NCBI GenBank assembly: GCA_002483345.1
Contig: DLHS01000003.1
Span: forward strand, 1,156-65,155
Length of the DNA stretch: 64,000 nucleotides
DNA from: Bacteroidetes bacterium UBA7662
GTDB taxonomy: Bacteria; Bacteroidota; Bacteroidia; UBA7662
Reading direction: 5' to 3'
A program made the translations under genes and the position numbers. The notes beneath the pieces were generated by a model. It was not told where the DNA came from and ran no database searches. It saw only the letters and a program-made list of their open reading frames with translations. Shown here piece after piece: positions 1 through 9,749 of this stretch. The stretch's first letter is position 1. Every line of letters begins with the position of its first letter.

Positions 1-2232
1 GTTATCGCTACAGACGCTTTCGGATGCAGCGATACTTCTAACATTCTCTCCACCACCGTCAATCCGTTGCCTATTCCGATTATCACCGCTGGTGGGCCGA
101 CTACTTTCTGCTTCAATGATTCCGTAATACTCTCTGCAACAGGTGGAATCTCCTATCAATGGCTGCGGAATGATACCGTTCTGGTTGGTGCTACGGATTC
201 TAATCTGACTGTTTCAACGGCAGCTAACTGGTCCGTAATCGCTACAGACGCTTTTGGTTGCAGCGATACTTCTAACAGCATAACAACCACTGTCAATCCA
301 TTGCCCATTCCAGTTATCACTGCCGGTGGGCCGACTACTTTCTGCTTTAATGATTCAGTGGTACTCTCTGCAACGGGTGGTGCCACTTATCAGTGGCTGA
401 GGAATGACACCATTCTGGCTGGAGCTGTTGATAGTTCCCTAACCGTTTCAACGGCAGCCAATTGGTCAGTCATTGCTACTGATGCTTTTGGTTGCAGTGA
501 TACTTCTAACATCATCTCCACCATCGTTAATCCGTTGCCCATTCCGGTTATCACTGCCGGTGGACCGACCACCTTCTGCTTTAATGATTCAGTGGTGCTC
601 TCTGCAACAGGTGGCGTTTCTTATCAGTGGCTGCGGAATGACACCATTCTGGTTGGTGGAGTCGATTCTAATCTGACAGTTTCAACGGCCGCTAACTGGT
701 CAGTCATTGCTACAGACGCTTTTGGTTGCAGTGATACTTCCAATACAATTTCCACGCTGGTGAATGTTCTTCCAATTCCAACAATTTCGGCAGGAAGTTC
801 CCGTACATTTTGTCCAGGTGATTCAGTGGTACTTACTGCCGGTGGCGGTGTAAATTATCAGTGGTTACGCAATGGAACCTCCGTGCCAGGTGCACAAGGG
901 AATACCTTAACAGTATTCAGCTCTGGTGACTGGCAGGTTATTGGCTGGAACAACGCTGGCTGTTATGATACCTCAGCAGTATTGCAAACAACACAATTGC
1001 AAGCACCGCAACCCCAGATTCAAATGATAACGTCTACCACCTTTTGTCCGGGCGATACAGTGCGCATGCATACCCGGGGTGGGGTAAACTACCAGTGGTA
1101 TCTGAATGGTGCGGCTGTAGCTGGTGCAAACGACTCTCTCCTGACGACGACCAGCCCAGGTAACTGGACAGTGATAGTCTATTATGCCAACGGCTGTCAG
1201 AATTTATCCTTACAGGTAAATATTCAAATTCTCAACGCTAGCAGTAATTACCGCATACTGGCCAACAATCTCACGGTATGTGCAGGAGACAGCACAAGAC
1301 TTGAAATCAACCAGGTAGCCAATACAACCTACCAATGGAAAAGAGATGGCATTGATATTCCTGGAGCCACCGACACGCAACTGGTTGTAAGGGTTTCAGG
1401 TTATTACACCTGTATGATTACCTACAACCTGAACTGTCAGCGGGAAGTAAACGGTGCTTTGGTAAGGGTAAACCCCATACCACCATCTCCTATTGCCCGC
1501 TTCAACGGCCCGCTTTGTGTGAACCAACCATTGCAACTTTTTTCCTCGGAAGTCCCGGGTGCCAGTTATTTATGGAAAGGCCCCAACGGCTTTATCTCCA
1601 CCCAGCCAAACCCGGAGCTTGGCCTCAGCAATACCCGTCACATCGGGTGGTACAGGCTACGAATCAATGTAGCAGGATGTAACAGCTATGAGGATTCTGT
1701 TTTTGTAGGCCTGCAACCTGAATTACAGCAAGTCGAAATACATGGAAGGCGTACCTACTGCCCCGGAGAACAGCTTAAACTCCGGCCCGACTCTATTCCG
1801 CTGGCAAGCTATCGTTGGGTTTTGCCGAACGGAGATACGCTCCATACCCGACAACTGGACATGCAGGCAAATGAACTTACCGATGGTGACTTTTACCAGT
1901 TACTGGTCAGCCGGGGAAGCTGTACGGATACCTACACAGAGGTTATCAGGGTTTTGGCACTTGAATTGATGTTTCCGACCGCCTTCACCCCTAATGGAGA
2001 TGGCCTGAATGAGCTGTTCTATCCAAAGGGAATGTATCAGGGTACCTATGAACTGGAGATTTACGACCGCTGGGGTAAAAAAGTATTCCAAAGTGTCAGA
2101 CCTGAGGATGGCTGGGACGGTACAGTCTATGGAAATGCGGCAGAAACCGGTGTTTACACTTATGTATACCGTTATCAGGACTGTAGCAATCGTGATGCAG
2201 TAGGTAAGGGTAGTTTACAGTTGATACGTTGA
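1..2232 (+). CDS. Ig/PKD-like repeat adhesin with T9SS type B C-terminal signal (5' end outside window)
   Basis: The reading frame is open from base 1, so the start lies upstream; 743 codons are visible. The protein is a chain of Ig/PKD-like modules of about 78-80 residues, each with an FC..D..L motif, a YQWLRN strand and a GC.DTS strand. The last 85 or so residues carry FPTAFTPNGDGLNE, YDRWGKKVF and a DGWDGT segment, which is the CHU_C (gliding motility-associated, T9SS type B) sorting domain. Family knowledge says such proteins cross the outer membrane through the type IX system and stay on the surface or are released; a role as adhesin is inference. The first three full modules are nearly identical (see the repeat at 67-768). 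The following gene is a paralogue in the same orientation 148 bp downstream, so the two probably act together on the cell surface. Confidence 0.9.
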   Translation, partial: VIATDAFGCSDTSNILSTTVNPLPIPIITAGGPTTFCFNDSVILSATGGISYQWLRNDTVLVGATDSNLTVSTAANWSVIATDAFGCSDTSNSITTTVNPLPIPVITAGGPTTFCFNDSVVLSATGGATYQWLRNDTILAGAVDSSLTVSTAANWSVIATDAFGCSDTSNIISTIVNPLPIPVITAGGPTTFCFNDSVVLSATGGVSYQWLRNDTILVGGVDSNLTVSTAANWSVIATDAFGCSDTSNTISTLVNVLPIPTISAGSSRTFCPGDSVVLTAGGGVNYQWLRNGTSVPGAQGNTLTVFSSGDWQVIGWNNAGCYDTSAVLQTTQLQAPQPQIQMITSTTFCPGDTVRMHTRGGVNYQWYLNGAAVAGANDSLLTTTSPGNWTVIVYYANGCQNLSLQVNIQILNASSNYRILANNLTVCAGDSTRLEINQVANTTYQWKRDGIDIPGATDTQLVVRVSGYYTCMITYNLNCQREVNGALVRVNPIPPSPIARFNGPLCVNQPLQLFSSEVPGASYLWKGPNGFISTQPNPELGLSNTRHIGWYRLRINVAGCNSYEDSVFVGLQPELQQVEIHGRRTYCPGEQLKLRPDSIPLASYRWVLPNGDTLHTRQLDMQANELTDGDFYQLLVSRGSCTDTYTEVIRVLALELMFPTAFTPNGDGLNELFYPKGMYQGTYELEIYDRWGKKVFQSVRPEDGWDGTVYGNAAETGVYTYVYRYQDCSNRDAVGKGSLQLIR
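67..768 (+). repeat. Three tandem 234-bp coding repeats (78 aa each)
   Basis: Three consecutive 234-bp units (67-300, 301-534, 535-768) plus the end of a fourth at 1-66 encode nearly identical Ig-like modules. The phrase VIATDAFGCSDTSN recurs at exactly 78-residue spacing (DNA starts 1, 235, 469, 703). Differences cluster around the YQW strand and the following loop; many DNA differences in the conserved part are silent. The array probably continues upstream of the window. Confidence 0.95.
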
Positions 2233-2380
2233 TTTGTCAGTTTTAAGCATTAATTAATCGAGTTTACATGATTGGCAAACAATTTCTACTTGCTTGTTCT
2301 TTTCTTTGTAGTCTGAAACTGCTGTATACCAGCGCCCGACTGAAAACTAAACCGAACCTGAGCCAGCTTAAACCCTTGGA

Positions 2381-5300
2381 ATGCTCAGGAACATACGCTT
2401 AACAATGCGTTTTACGCTGCTTATTGGCCTTTGGCTTTTGGCACGGACCGTCGTATCCAACGCTCAGACGGATACGACTTTTTGGTTTGTGGCGCCTGAG
2501 GTTGCCTCAGGGCACAGTGACCGGCCCGTTGGGTTTCGGGTAACCTCTCAGGGACAGGTGTCGCAGGTTACGATTTCAATGCCCTCTAACCCAGCCTTTG
2601 CACCGGTAACATGGACAGTTCCTGCCAACGGAACCAGGACAGTGATATACTCGGACAACGACACCCTGGATCTGATTGAGAATAAAAGCCATAACCTGGT
2701 ACACAACAAGGGATTTCTGATTACGGCGACCACTCCCATTACTGCTTACTATGAGGTAATATCGGCAAATAATAATCCGGATATTTTTGCTTTAAAAGGC
2801 CGAAATGCACTTGGCACTAACTTTCTGGTACCCTCCCAAAATGAAATGGGAAATGAACATGGCCACGAAAGAATAGACATTGTTGCCACCGAAGACAATA
2901 CAACCATTCAAATTATACCTACCGCTAATCTGCAAGGTACTAATATGGATACGGTAAATATAACCCTTCAACAAGGACAGACCTATAGTGTAAGAGCATC
3001 CAGCCAGACTGCCAATGTCTCCTTGAGAGGCACACAAATTAGGTCAAACCGGAAAATTGCCGTTACAATCACAGATGACTCTGTTTTGGGTGGCACAATC
3101 TATGGAGGCGGGTGTTATGACCTCCTGGGCGACCAATTGATACCTACCAATATTATCGGACAGGAGTACATAGCCATCCGGGGCTTTTTGAGTCTCAACG
3201 GAGGCCAGATCAGGGAAAAGGTTTATATACTGGCTACAGAGGACAACACCTCTATATCCATCAATGGTGTTTTCCAAACTACCCTTCAGGCACGGCAAAC
3301 GTTTGTTGATACTTTCACAACCAATGAAATTTACATTTCCGCGACCAAGCCTGTGTATGTCATGCACATTTCTGGTTTTGGCTGTGAAACAGGCATGGCC
3401 ATTTTGCCTCCTATTGCCTGTACAGGCTCCACCCAGGTAGGATTCACACGGACCACCAACGAGTTTTTCGGCCTTTACATCTTTACAGAGGCAGGTAATC
3501 AGGGAGGCTTCACGTTAAATAATGATGCAAATCTGATACAGGCGGGTGACTTTTCTGTAGTACCGGGCACTGCCGGAGCCTGGCTTTACACCAGAAAAAA
3601 CTTTATAACCACAGATACCATCAGCCGGGGCTCAGGCAATCTGGTTGCCAATAATCTGGGCAAATTCCACATGGGTATCATCAACGGGGGTGCGAGTACC
3701 GGCTGCCGCTATGGGTTCTTCTCTGATTTTGCCCGCTATGTTATTGAAACATCCACTAATTCGACTGCTGAAGACCCCATTTGTGAGGGAGATACTTTGC
3801 GCGTGTGGGCAGACAGCATTATAGGCGCTACCCAATACACCTGGGTCACCCCGCAGGGTTTAATCAATGCCCGTGAAATTGTAATTCCGGCCATGACAGC
3901 TGCAGATACGGGTCTTTACTGGGCTTTTGCTATAGTAGATGGCTGCCGGAGTGAAGACGATACCCTTTTTGTGGGTATGAAACCCCTGCCCGGAAATCCA
4001 AATATTGGAAATACCGGGCCCTACTGTGTAGGCGACACTATACAACTGACAGCAGATTCACTGGCAGGTGTAAGTTATCTCTGGTCGGGTCCGAATGGTT
4101 TCAGCAGAAATCAAAGAAACCCTGTTATTACTGCAGCGAGCCTGTCTGATTCAGGAACCTATACACTTCAACTCACCCTCAACGGTTGTGTTGGAGAGCT
4201 TTATCAAACCCAGGTCATCGTTCATCCAATACCAGCACAACCCGTTTCCGGCGCCATTGATAGTGCCCTTTGTCCGGGAGATACCCTTTTCCTGACCGCC
4301 GACTCTGTACAGGGAGCCACCTATGCCTGGACCGGTCCGGGAGGTTTCAGCGGTGCTTCGCGGAATCCTGTTATCACCAACTTCACGGGTGCCAAGGCTG
4401 GTCTTTATCAGGTTACTGTAACCAAAAATGGATGTACAAGTACCCCTGATTCTGTAACCGTTTCAATACTCCCCGGTCCACTTGCTGTGGCGGTATTATC
4501 CGGGAGTTTAACCAGCTGTAATGGTGATACCACGGTGCTTCGTATCGCTCCGGCCTTTGGCAATTCTTATCAATGGTTCAGAAATGGCGTTGCTATCCGA
4601 CCTGGTGGTGTAAACGACACTTTGCTTACGGTTACCTCCAGTGGTACCTATCAGATTGAAGCTACCTCCGTATTCGGCTGCAGCGATACATCCAACAGTG
4701 TGGTGGTTTTTGTACGCCCACCGGCCAATACCACCATCTCTCCCAGCATAAACCCTCCCATCATTTGTCAGGGAGATTCAATTGCTCTGAGAGTGGCTTC
4801 AGGGCCTGGTTATGCTTATGCCTGGCAAAGAAACGGCATTCCTGTTCCTGGTGCCAGCGACTCTGTCTTGTTCACGCTTCAGGATGGTTTTTATACTGTC
4901 ACCATTACCGATTCCGCCAACTGCCCCACCTCCAGCCTGACTGCCACCCAGGTACAGCTGGTACAACCACCAATTGCCGGCATCATACCAGCCGGCACTG
5001 TTAATTTCTGCCTGAACAGTGAAGTAACATTAAGAGCCAATGCTGATACCCTGGCAAGCTATCAGTGGCTGCGGAATAATCAGGTTATTGCTGCAGCAAC
5101 AGACAGCATCTACCTGGCCGATACAGCAGGCGCCTACAGCGTTATTATGCGGTATGCCTCCGGCTGTTTTGACACCTCCGTCGCAACTACCCTGCAGTTC
5201 CATCCGCAGCCGGTCGCAACGCTCTCCTTCTCCGGCGACAGCATCCGTTGTACTGAGGATTCGGTACGACTCGCAGGGCCTTCCATCGCCGGTTTGAGCT

Positions 5301-8300
5301 ACCGCTGGTTCAGAAACAACATAATCATTGCCGGAGCAAACGACTCCGTCTTGTTTGCCAGAACCTCCGGGAATTATCAACTCGTCGTAGAAAATGTACA
5401 GGGATGTACCGACAGCTCTGCCATACTCCCCTTCATCTTCCAGTCACCGGCAGCACCTGTGCGCATAGGTGCCGCCAGTCGTTTGTTTTGTGAAGGAGAT
5501 TCCATACTCCTGCAAGTCCAAAGACAAAGTGCGGGTACTTTGCAGTGGTTCCGCAATGGTGTAAATCTTGGCGTTTCCGCCACCGACAGCTTCCTGCAAA
5601 TCGGACAAAACGGCCAGTATGTCGTGCAAACCACCGATTCTATCGGCTGTGCAAGTTTCGGAGACACCATCACCGTAAATTATCACCCACCCGTAATTGC
5701 CACGCTGGTACCCAACGGACCTACTACCTTCTGTAGAGGAGGGCAACTAACCCTACAGGCACAACCTGCCAATGCCACAACCTATGCCTGGTTGCGGAAC
5801 GGCATCCTGATGGCGGGGGTCAGTACTGCAAGCATTGTTTCTGACACTACCGGCAACTACCAGGTTATCATCACCAACGCAACAGGATGTGTTGATACTT
5901 CTGCAACAACTACCCTGCAATTCCATCCGCAGCCGGTCGCAACACTCTCCTTCTCCGGCGACAGCATCCGTTGTACCGAGGATTCGGTACGACTCGCAGG
6001 GCCTTCCATCGCCGGTTTGAGCTACCGCTGGTTCAGAAACAACATAATCATTGCCGGAGCAAACGACTCCGTCTTGTTTGCCAGAACCTCCGGGAATTAT
6101 CAACTCGTCGTAGAAAATGTACAGGGATGTACCGACAGCTCTGCCATACTCCCCTTCATCTTCCAGTCACCGGCAGCGCCTGTGCGCATAGGTGCCGCCA
6201 GTCGTTTGTTTTGTGAAGGAGATTCCATACTCCTGCAAGTCCAAAGACAAAGTGCGGGTACTTTGCAGTGGTTCCGCAACGGTGTAAATCTCGGTGTCTC
6301 CGCCACCGACAGCTTCCTGCAAATCGGACAAAACGGCCAGTATGTCGTGCAAACAACCGATTCCATAGGCTGTGCAAGTTTCGGAGATACCATCACCGTA
6401 AATTATCACCCACCCGTAATTGCCACGCTGGTACCCAACGGACCCACTACCTTCTGTAGTGGAAGTCAATTAACCCTACAGGCACAACCTGCCAATGCGG
6501 CAGCCTATGTATGGTTCAGAAACGATACTTTGCTGGCTGGTCTGAGCACCTCTTCCATCAATGCTTCCATACAGGGTAATTACCGGGTAAGGATTACCAA
6601 TGCCGCCGGTTGTTTTGACACCTCCACCGCACTTGAAATCCAATTATACCCTCTGCCTACCGTTGCTGTTAGCGCTGCACGGCAAATTGCCTGTATAGGT
6701 GACACAATTGTACTCAGGGCTACACAACGCAGCGATTATGTGTACCAATGGCTAAGAAACGGCATTGCCCTGGCTGCAGCCCAAGCCGATAGCTTTGTTG
6801 CTCAGCAACCTGGTCAGTATGCAGTAGTGGTAACAGATTCAAATAATTGTACCGTTGTATCACCCGCTTTGGTGCTGCAACAACATCCGGCCGTAATTAC
6901 CAGTGTTTCCATCAACGGGCCCGGCATTTTTTGTGCCGGAGACTCCACCCTGCTGCAACTTACGCCCAGTGCAGGTGCACAATATCAATGGACACGTGAC
7001 GGCCAGTCGCTGCTCAACGACACCCTTCCTGCTCTGCGCGTATACAGCAGCGGTATATACAGAGTATTTGTAACCAGCCCGGAAGGCTGTTTCGACAGCA
7101 GCCTTGCTCAGAATATTGTAGTAAATCCATTACCTGTAGCCATCATTAATCCGCTGGCCAACGACAGCTTGTGTGTTGGTGACAGCCTGCTGTTACAAGC
7201 GGCAAACACAGCCGGACTAAGCATCCAATGGCTCAGAAATGGCACTGTGATTAGCGGCCAGACAGCTGCCCAGCTATTCGTACACCAGGCAGGTGCCTAT
7301 CAACTGGTGGTAACAAATGCACAAAACTGTCCTGATACCAGCGCTGTTACCAACATCCGCATGCGACCACAACCGCTGGCAACACTGATATTAAATGGCC
7401 CTGCACGGTTTTGTGTGGGTGAGAGTAGCCTGTTGCGAGGTCCGGTATCTTCGCAACTGATATATCAGTGGTATCGAAATGGCCTTTTACAGAGTGCTAA
7501 CGGCGACAGCCTGCTGGTAAATACTTCCGGAAATTATACCCTAAGGGTCGTGGATTTATCAGGTTGTTCTGATACGAGTGCCGGCATTCAAATAATTGTT
7601 GACAGCTTACCCATTGCAGATATTCAACCCACCGGCGTCATTTCATTTTGTCCGGGAAGTCAACAGGTACTGCGTGTAACTGCCCAGGCTGGCGCTTCTT
7701 ATCGGTGGGAAAGAAACGGAATCACCATAGCCGGTGCGACTGGTCCGGCGCTGACAGCTACTTTGCCGGGCGATTATCGTGTTTTTGTCCAATTCACAGG
7801 CACCGGTTGTCTCGATAGCTCCGTCATCATTACCATTCAGCATTTTCCTGAACCCTCAATAAGCATACTCACCAACGATCCCACTTCCCGTTGTGCAGGT
7901 GAAACAGTTACCTTACGCTCCAACAGTCCTGACGGGAACCTGACCTACCAATGGATGCGGAATGGCAATCCGGTCACTGCTGCCGTTGGCAATGATTTCA
8001 TCGCGCTGCTTAGTGGTAATTATCAGGTGGTGGTCACCAACCTCCAGGGCTGTAGCGATACTTCCAATATCATTCAGGTTAATATACTTAACCGACCGTC
8101 AGCTGCTGCCATCAGGCCCGGGCCTTTTGACTTGTGCGAAGGAGATCCCTTGCTGCTGGAGCTACCAAACCAGGCCAACGTAAATTACCAATGGTTCCTC
8201 AACAACAACCCAATTGCCGGTGCTATTACCCACCAGCTAAACGTTACACAGAGCGGCACCTACAGTTGTGCGGCCACACATCAGAACGGCTGCGGAGAGC

Positions 8301-9091
8301 TTAGTCAGGATATTTTCGTGCAATTCAGGGTACGCCCTCCGGGCGCGCAACCACAGGCCAATGGACCGGTTTGTTTTGGAGATGTTATCGCCTTATCAGC
8401 CAATCCTGTTCCCAATGCCAGCTGTTCCTGGCGCGGACCTGCAAATTTCAGTGCCATCCAAACCAATGTGGTAATTAACAACGCTTCACCTGTAAATAGC
8501 GGCTGGTACTACTGTCATGCTGTGCTGAATGGCTGTAGCAGCGTGGTTGACTCCGTTTTTGTACATGTTGAACCGGCCATCCCACAGTTTACCATTCGGG
8601 GTAAAACAAGACTATGTACAGGTTATACCCTCGAACTGGAGGTTGACTCTTTCGCAGGTGCGGTTTACAACTGGACCAGCACCAATGGCTTGCAAGCCAC
8701 GGGGAAACGTATTGAACTTGAAAATGTATGGCTCAGCGACAGCGGCACCTATAGCCTTGACCTTACGGTAAACGGTTGCCCTGCTCCTCCTAAAAGTGTC
8801 AGAGTCACTGTAAACGACCATTCCTTTTATTTCCCCACCGCTTTCACACCCAATGGTGACGGCCTGAACGAAGTTTTCAAACCTGCCACCTTTTACGAAG
8901 GCCCTTACGATATCCGCATCTACGATCGTTGGGGTGCGTTGGTATTTAAATCAGATGACCCGAAAATCCCCTGGGATGGCACTGTATTCGGGGGCCCCGG
9001 GGATGCCGGTGCCTACAATTATGTGCTTCATTTTGAAGGTTGTGTTAGAGAAAGCGAATACCTGAGTGGAACAGTATTGCTGCTGAGATAG
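2381..9091 (+). CDS. Giant IgGFc-binding-domain / Ig-like repeat protein with T9SS type B signal
   Basis: A 2236-residue surface protein. The ATG at 2381 or the in-frame ATG at 2405 gives a signal peptide ending near SNAQ. Residues of about 35-450 (FWFVAPEVASGHSDRP, repeated ATEDNT motifs, a Gly-rich CYDLLGDQL region) resemble the IgGFc-binding N-terminal domain found in large Bacteroidota surface proteins. Then follow roughly twenty Ig/PKD-like modules of about 80 residues with the pattern FC.GD..L, YQW.RNG, GC.DTS, and finally a CHU_C domain (FPTAFTPNGDGLNE, IYDRWGALVF, PWDGTVFGG) for type IX export. A 723-bp period duplication lies inside it (see 5187-6506). It shares modules and C-terminus with the gene before it. 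Adhesion or matrix binding is inference from architecture; no ligand can be named. Confidence 0.9.
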   Translation: MLRNIRLTMRFTLLIGLWLLARTVVSNAQTDTTFWFVAPEVASGHSDRPVGFRVTSQGQVSQVTISMPSNPAFAPVTWTVPANGTRTVIYSDNDTLDLIENKSHNLVHNKGFLITATTPITAYYEVISANNNPDIFALKGRNALGTNFLVPSQNEMGNEHGHERIDIVATEDNTTIQIIPTANLQGTNMDTVNITLQQGQTYSVRASSQTANVSLRGTQIRSNRKIAVTITDDSVLGGTIYGGGCYDLLGDQLIPTNIIGQEYIAIRGFLSLNGGQIREKVYILATEDNTSISINGVFQTTLQARQTFVDTFTTNEIYISATKPVYVMHISGFGCETGMAILPPIACTGSTQVGFTRTTNEFFGLYIFTEAGNQGGFTLNNDANLIQAGDFSVVPGTAGAWLYTRKNFITTDTISRGSGNLVANNLGKFHMGIINGGASTGCRYGFFSDFARYVIETSTNSTAEDPICEGDTLRVWADSIIGATQYTWVTPQGLINAREIVIPAMTAADTGLYWAFAIVDGCRSEDDTLFVGMKPLPGNPNIGNTGPYCVGDTIQLTADSLAGVSYLWSGPNGFSRNQRNPVITAASLSDSGTYTLQLTLNGCVGELYQTQVIVHPIPAQPVSGAIDSALCPGDTLFLTADSVQGATYAWTGPGGFSGASRNPVITNFTGAKAGLYQVTVTKNGCTSTPDSVTVSILPGPLAVAVLSGSLTSCNGDTTVLRIAPAFGNSYQWFRNGVAIRPGGVNDTLLTVTSSGTYQIEATSVFGCSDTSNSVVVFVRPPANTTISPSINPPIICQGDSIALRVASGPGYAYAWQRNGIPVPGASDSVLFTLQDGFYTVTITDSANCPTSSLTATQVQLVQPPIAGIIPAGTVNFCLNSEVTLRANADTLASYQWLRNNQVIAAATDSIYLADTAGAYSVIMRYASGCFDTSVATTLQFHPQPVATLSFSGDSIRCTEDSVRLAGPSIAGLSYRWFRNNIIIAGANDSVLFARTSGNYQLVVENVQGCTDSSAILPFIFQSPAAPVRIGAASRLFCEGDSILLQVQRQSAGTLQWFRNGVNLGVSATDSFLQIGQNGQYVVQTTDSIGCASFGDTITVNYHPPVIATLVPNGPTTFCRGGQLTLQAQPANATTYAWLRNGILMAGVSTASIVSDTTGNYQVIITNATGCVDTSATTTLQFHPQPVATLSFSGDSIRCTEDSVRLAGPSIAGLSYRWFRNNIIIAGANDSVLFARTSGNYQLVVENVQGCTDSSAILPFIFQSPAAPVRIGAASRLFCEGDSILLQVQRQSAGTLQWFRNGVNLGVSATDSFLQIGQNGQYVVQTTDSIGCASFGDTITVNYHPPVIATLVPNGPTTFCSGSQLTLQAQPANAAAYVWFRNDTLLAGLSTSSINASIQGNYRVRITNAAGCFDTSTALEIQLYPLPTVAVSAARQIACIGDTIVLRATQRSDYVYQWLRNGIALAAAQADSFVAQQPGQYAVVVTDSNNCTVVSPALVLQQHPAVITSVSINGPGIFCAGDSTLLQLTPSAGAQYQWTRDGQSLLNDTLPALRVYSSGIYRVFVTSPEGCFDSSLAQNIVVNPLPVAIINPLANDSLCVGDSLLLQAANTAGLSIQWLRNGTVISGQTAAQLFVHQAGAYQLVVTNAQNCPDTSAVTNIRMRPQPLATLILNGPARFCVGESSLLRGPVSSQLIYQWYRNGLLQSANGDSLLVNTSGNYTLRVVDLSGCSDTSAGIQIIVDSLPIADIQPTGVISFCPGSQQVLRVTAQAGASYRWERNGITIAGATGPALTATLPGDYRVFVQFTGTGCLDSSVIITIQHFPEPSISILTNDPTSRCAGETVTLRSNSPDGNLTYQWMRNGNPVTAAVGNDFIALLSGNYQVVVTNLQGCSDTSNIIQVNILNRPSAAAIRPGPFDLCEGDPLLLELPNQANVNYQWFLNNNPIAGAITHQLNVTQSGTYSCAATHQNGCGELSQDIFVQFRVRPPGAQPQANGPVCFGDVIALSANPVPNASCSWRGPANFSAIQTNVVINNASPVNSGWYYCHAVLNGCSSVVDSVFVHVEPAIPQFTIRGKTRLCTGYTLELEVDSFAGAVYNWTSTNGLQATGKRIELENVWLSDSGTYSLDLTVNGCPAPPKSVRVTVNDHSFYFPTAFTPNGDGLNEVFKPATFYEGPYDIRIYDRWGALVFKSDDPKIPWDGTVFGGPGDAGAYNYVLHFEGCVRESEYLSGTVLLLR
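5187..5783 (+). repeat. Copy 1 of a 723-bp-period internal duplication
   Basis: This stretch matches 5910-6506 at an offset of exactly 723 bp (241 codons, about three Ig-like modules). From about 5187 to 5735 the two copies differ at 13 positions, all third-codon-position and silent. Beyond 5783 the third module of the period diverges clearly at protein level. Confidence 0.92.
5910..6506 (+). repeat. Copy 2 of a 723-bp-period internal duplication
   Basis: Partner of 5187-5783. The roughly 183 residues from TTLQFHPQPV to NGPTTFC are identical to copy 1, while the DNA carries silent differences only, for example GCA to GCG, AAT to AAC, and ATC to ATA. Confidence 0.92.
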
Positions 9092-9233
9092 ACGATTATC
9101 CATAGCCGACCAGGTGTAGTGTAGTTTGCTACCGCCGTCCCCTTTCACCGGATGGCGCGTGTTCCAAGCACGCTCATTCCTCCAGGTTAAACCACAAAAG
9201 AACTAAACACAAAGAAAGAACAGACCTCCTCAT

Positions 9234-9318
9234 TTCTCTCTCCTCTCTCCTCTCTCCTCTCTCCTCTCTCCTCTCGTTTCTTACCTCTCGTTTCTCGCAT
9301 CTCGCATCTCGATATCTA
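9234..9318. repeat. CTCG-family low-complexity cluster, single arm
   Basis: About 40 bp of TCTCTCC-type repeats run into CTCG words (CTCGTTTCTCGCATCTCGC) and end in CTCGATATCT. The vocabulary and the terminal CTCGAT-TCT motif are shared with clusters at 25.5, 36.2, 45.9 and 46.3 kb. No inverted partner arm is visible between 9092 and 9230. It lies between the giant adhesin and the convergent secG operon. Confidence 0.75.
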
Positions 9319-9321
9319 AAC

Positions 9322-9348
9322 AAAAAAAGGCCACCCGAGGGCAGCCTT
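9322..9348 (-). terminator. Intrinsic terminator of the miaB-secG operon
   Basis: On the minus strand a hairpin with arms AAGGCTGCCC and GGGTGGCCTT (two wobble pairs) is followed by a run of seven T, 22 bp after the secG stop codon. Confidence 0.8.
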
Positions 9349-9369
9349 AACAAAATCAAGATTGTTGTA

Positions 9370-9741
9370 TCAGTTAGCAGGAGCAGGTTCAGCCTGTACC
9401 GGCTGTTCAGCAGCAGGAGCAGCCTGTTGCTGTGGCTGTTGACCATTCGGGAGATTGTTAACAGGAGCTTGTTCTGCCTGCTCTTTAAGGGCAGAAGCAG
9501 GAACAGCACCCTCTTCACCGCGTGGAATCCACACATTGATGAGTAAGGTAAGTATTAACAGACCAAGGCTGAGTATCCAGGTAGTTTTTTCAACCACATC
9601 GGTCGTGCGCTTTACGCCCATTACCTGATTGGAACCACTGAAATTGGCTGCGAGTCCGCCTCCTTTCGGCTTTTGAACCAGTACTACTAAAATGATCAGC
9701 ACACAAACAATGGCGATCAGGATGGTGATGAATGTATACAT
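9370..9741 (-). CDS. secG: Preprotein translocase subunit SecG
   Basis: A 123-residue membrane protein with the SecG layout: an N-terminal hydrophobic helix (about residues 3-22), a cytoplasmic loop with VQKPKGGGLAANFSGSNQVMG, and a second helix (about 53-70). SecG is the accessory subunit of the SecYEG inner-membrane channel and speeds protein translocation. The C-terminal 50 residues are a Gln/Ala/Pro-rich low-complexity tail, which is common in Bacteroidota SecG proteins. It is the last gene of a minus-strand operon after the TPR protein (8-bp gap) and is followed by an intrinsic terminator. In many Bacteroidota groES-groEL lie just beyond this point; here the next feature is a repeat cluster and the convergent adhesin. 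Confidence 0.93.
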   Translation of the reverse strand: MYTFITILIAIVCVLIILVVLVQKPKGGGLAANFSGSNQVMGVKRTTDVVEKTTWILSLGLLILTLLINVWIPRGEEGAVPASALKEQAEQAPVNNLPNGQQPQQQAAPAAEQPVQAEPAPAN

Positions 9742-9749
9742 CTTATAAA

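Noticed and set aside
5030..6469. Several 98-116-residue open frames antisense to the adhesin repeats
   Set aside because: They occur in duplicate because the sense repeat is duplicated, lack start-site signals and show no known domain. They are shadows of the coding repeat.
9174..9536. 120-residue minus-strand frame overlapping secG and the CTCG cluster
   Set aside because: Its Arg/Glu-rich end is a translation of the low-complexity repeat and the rest is an out-of-frame reading of secG.
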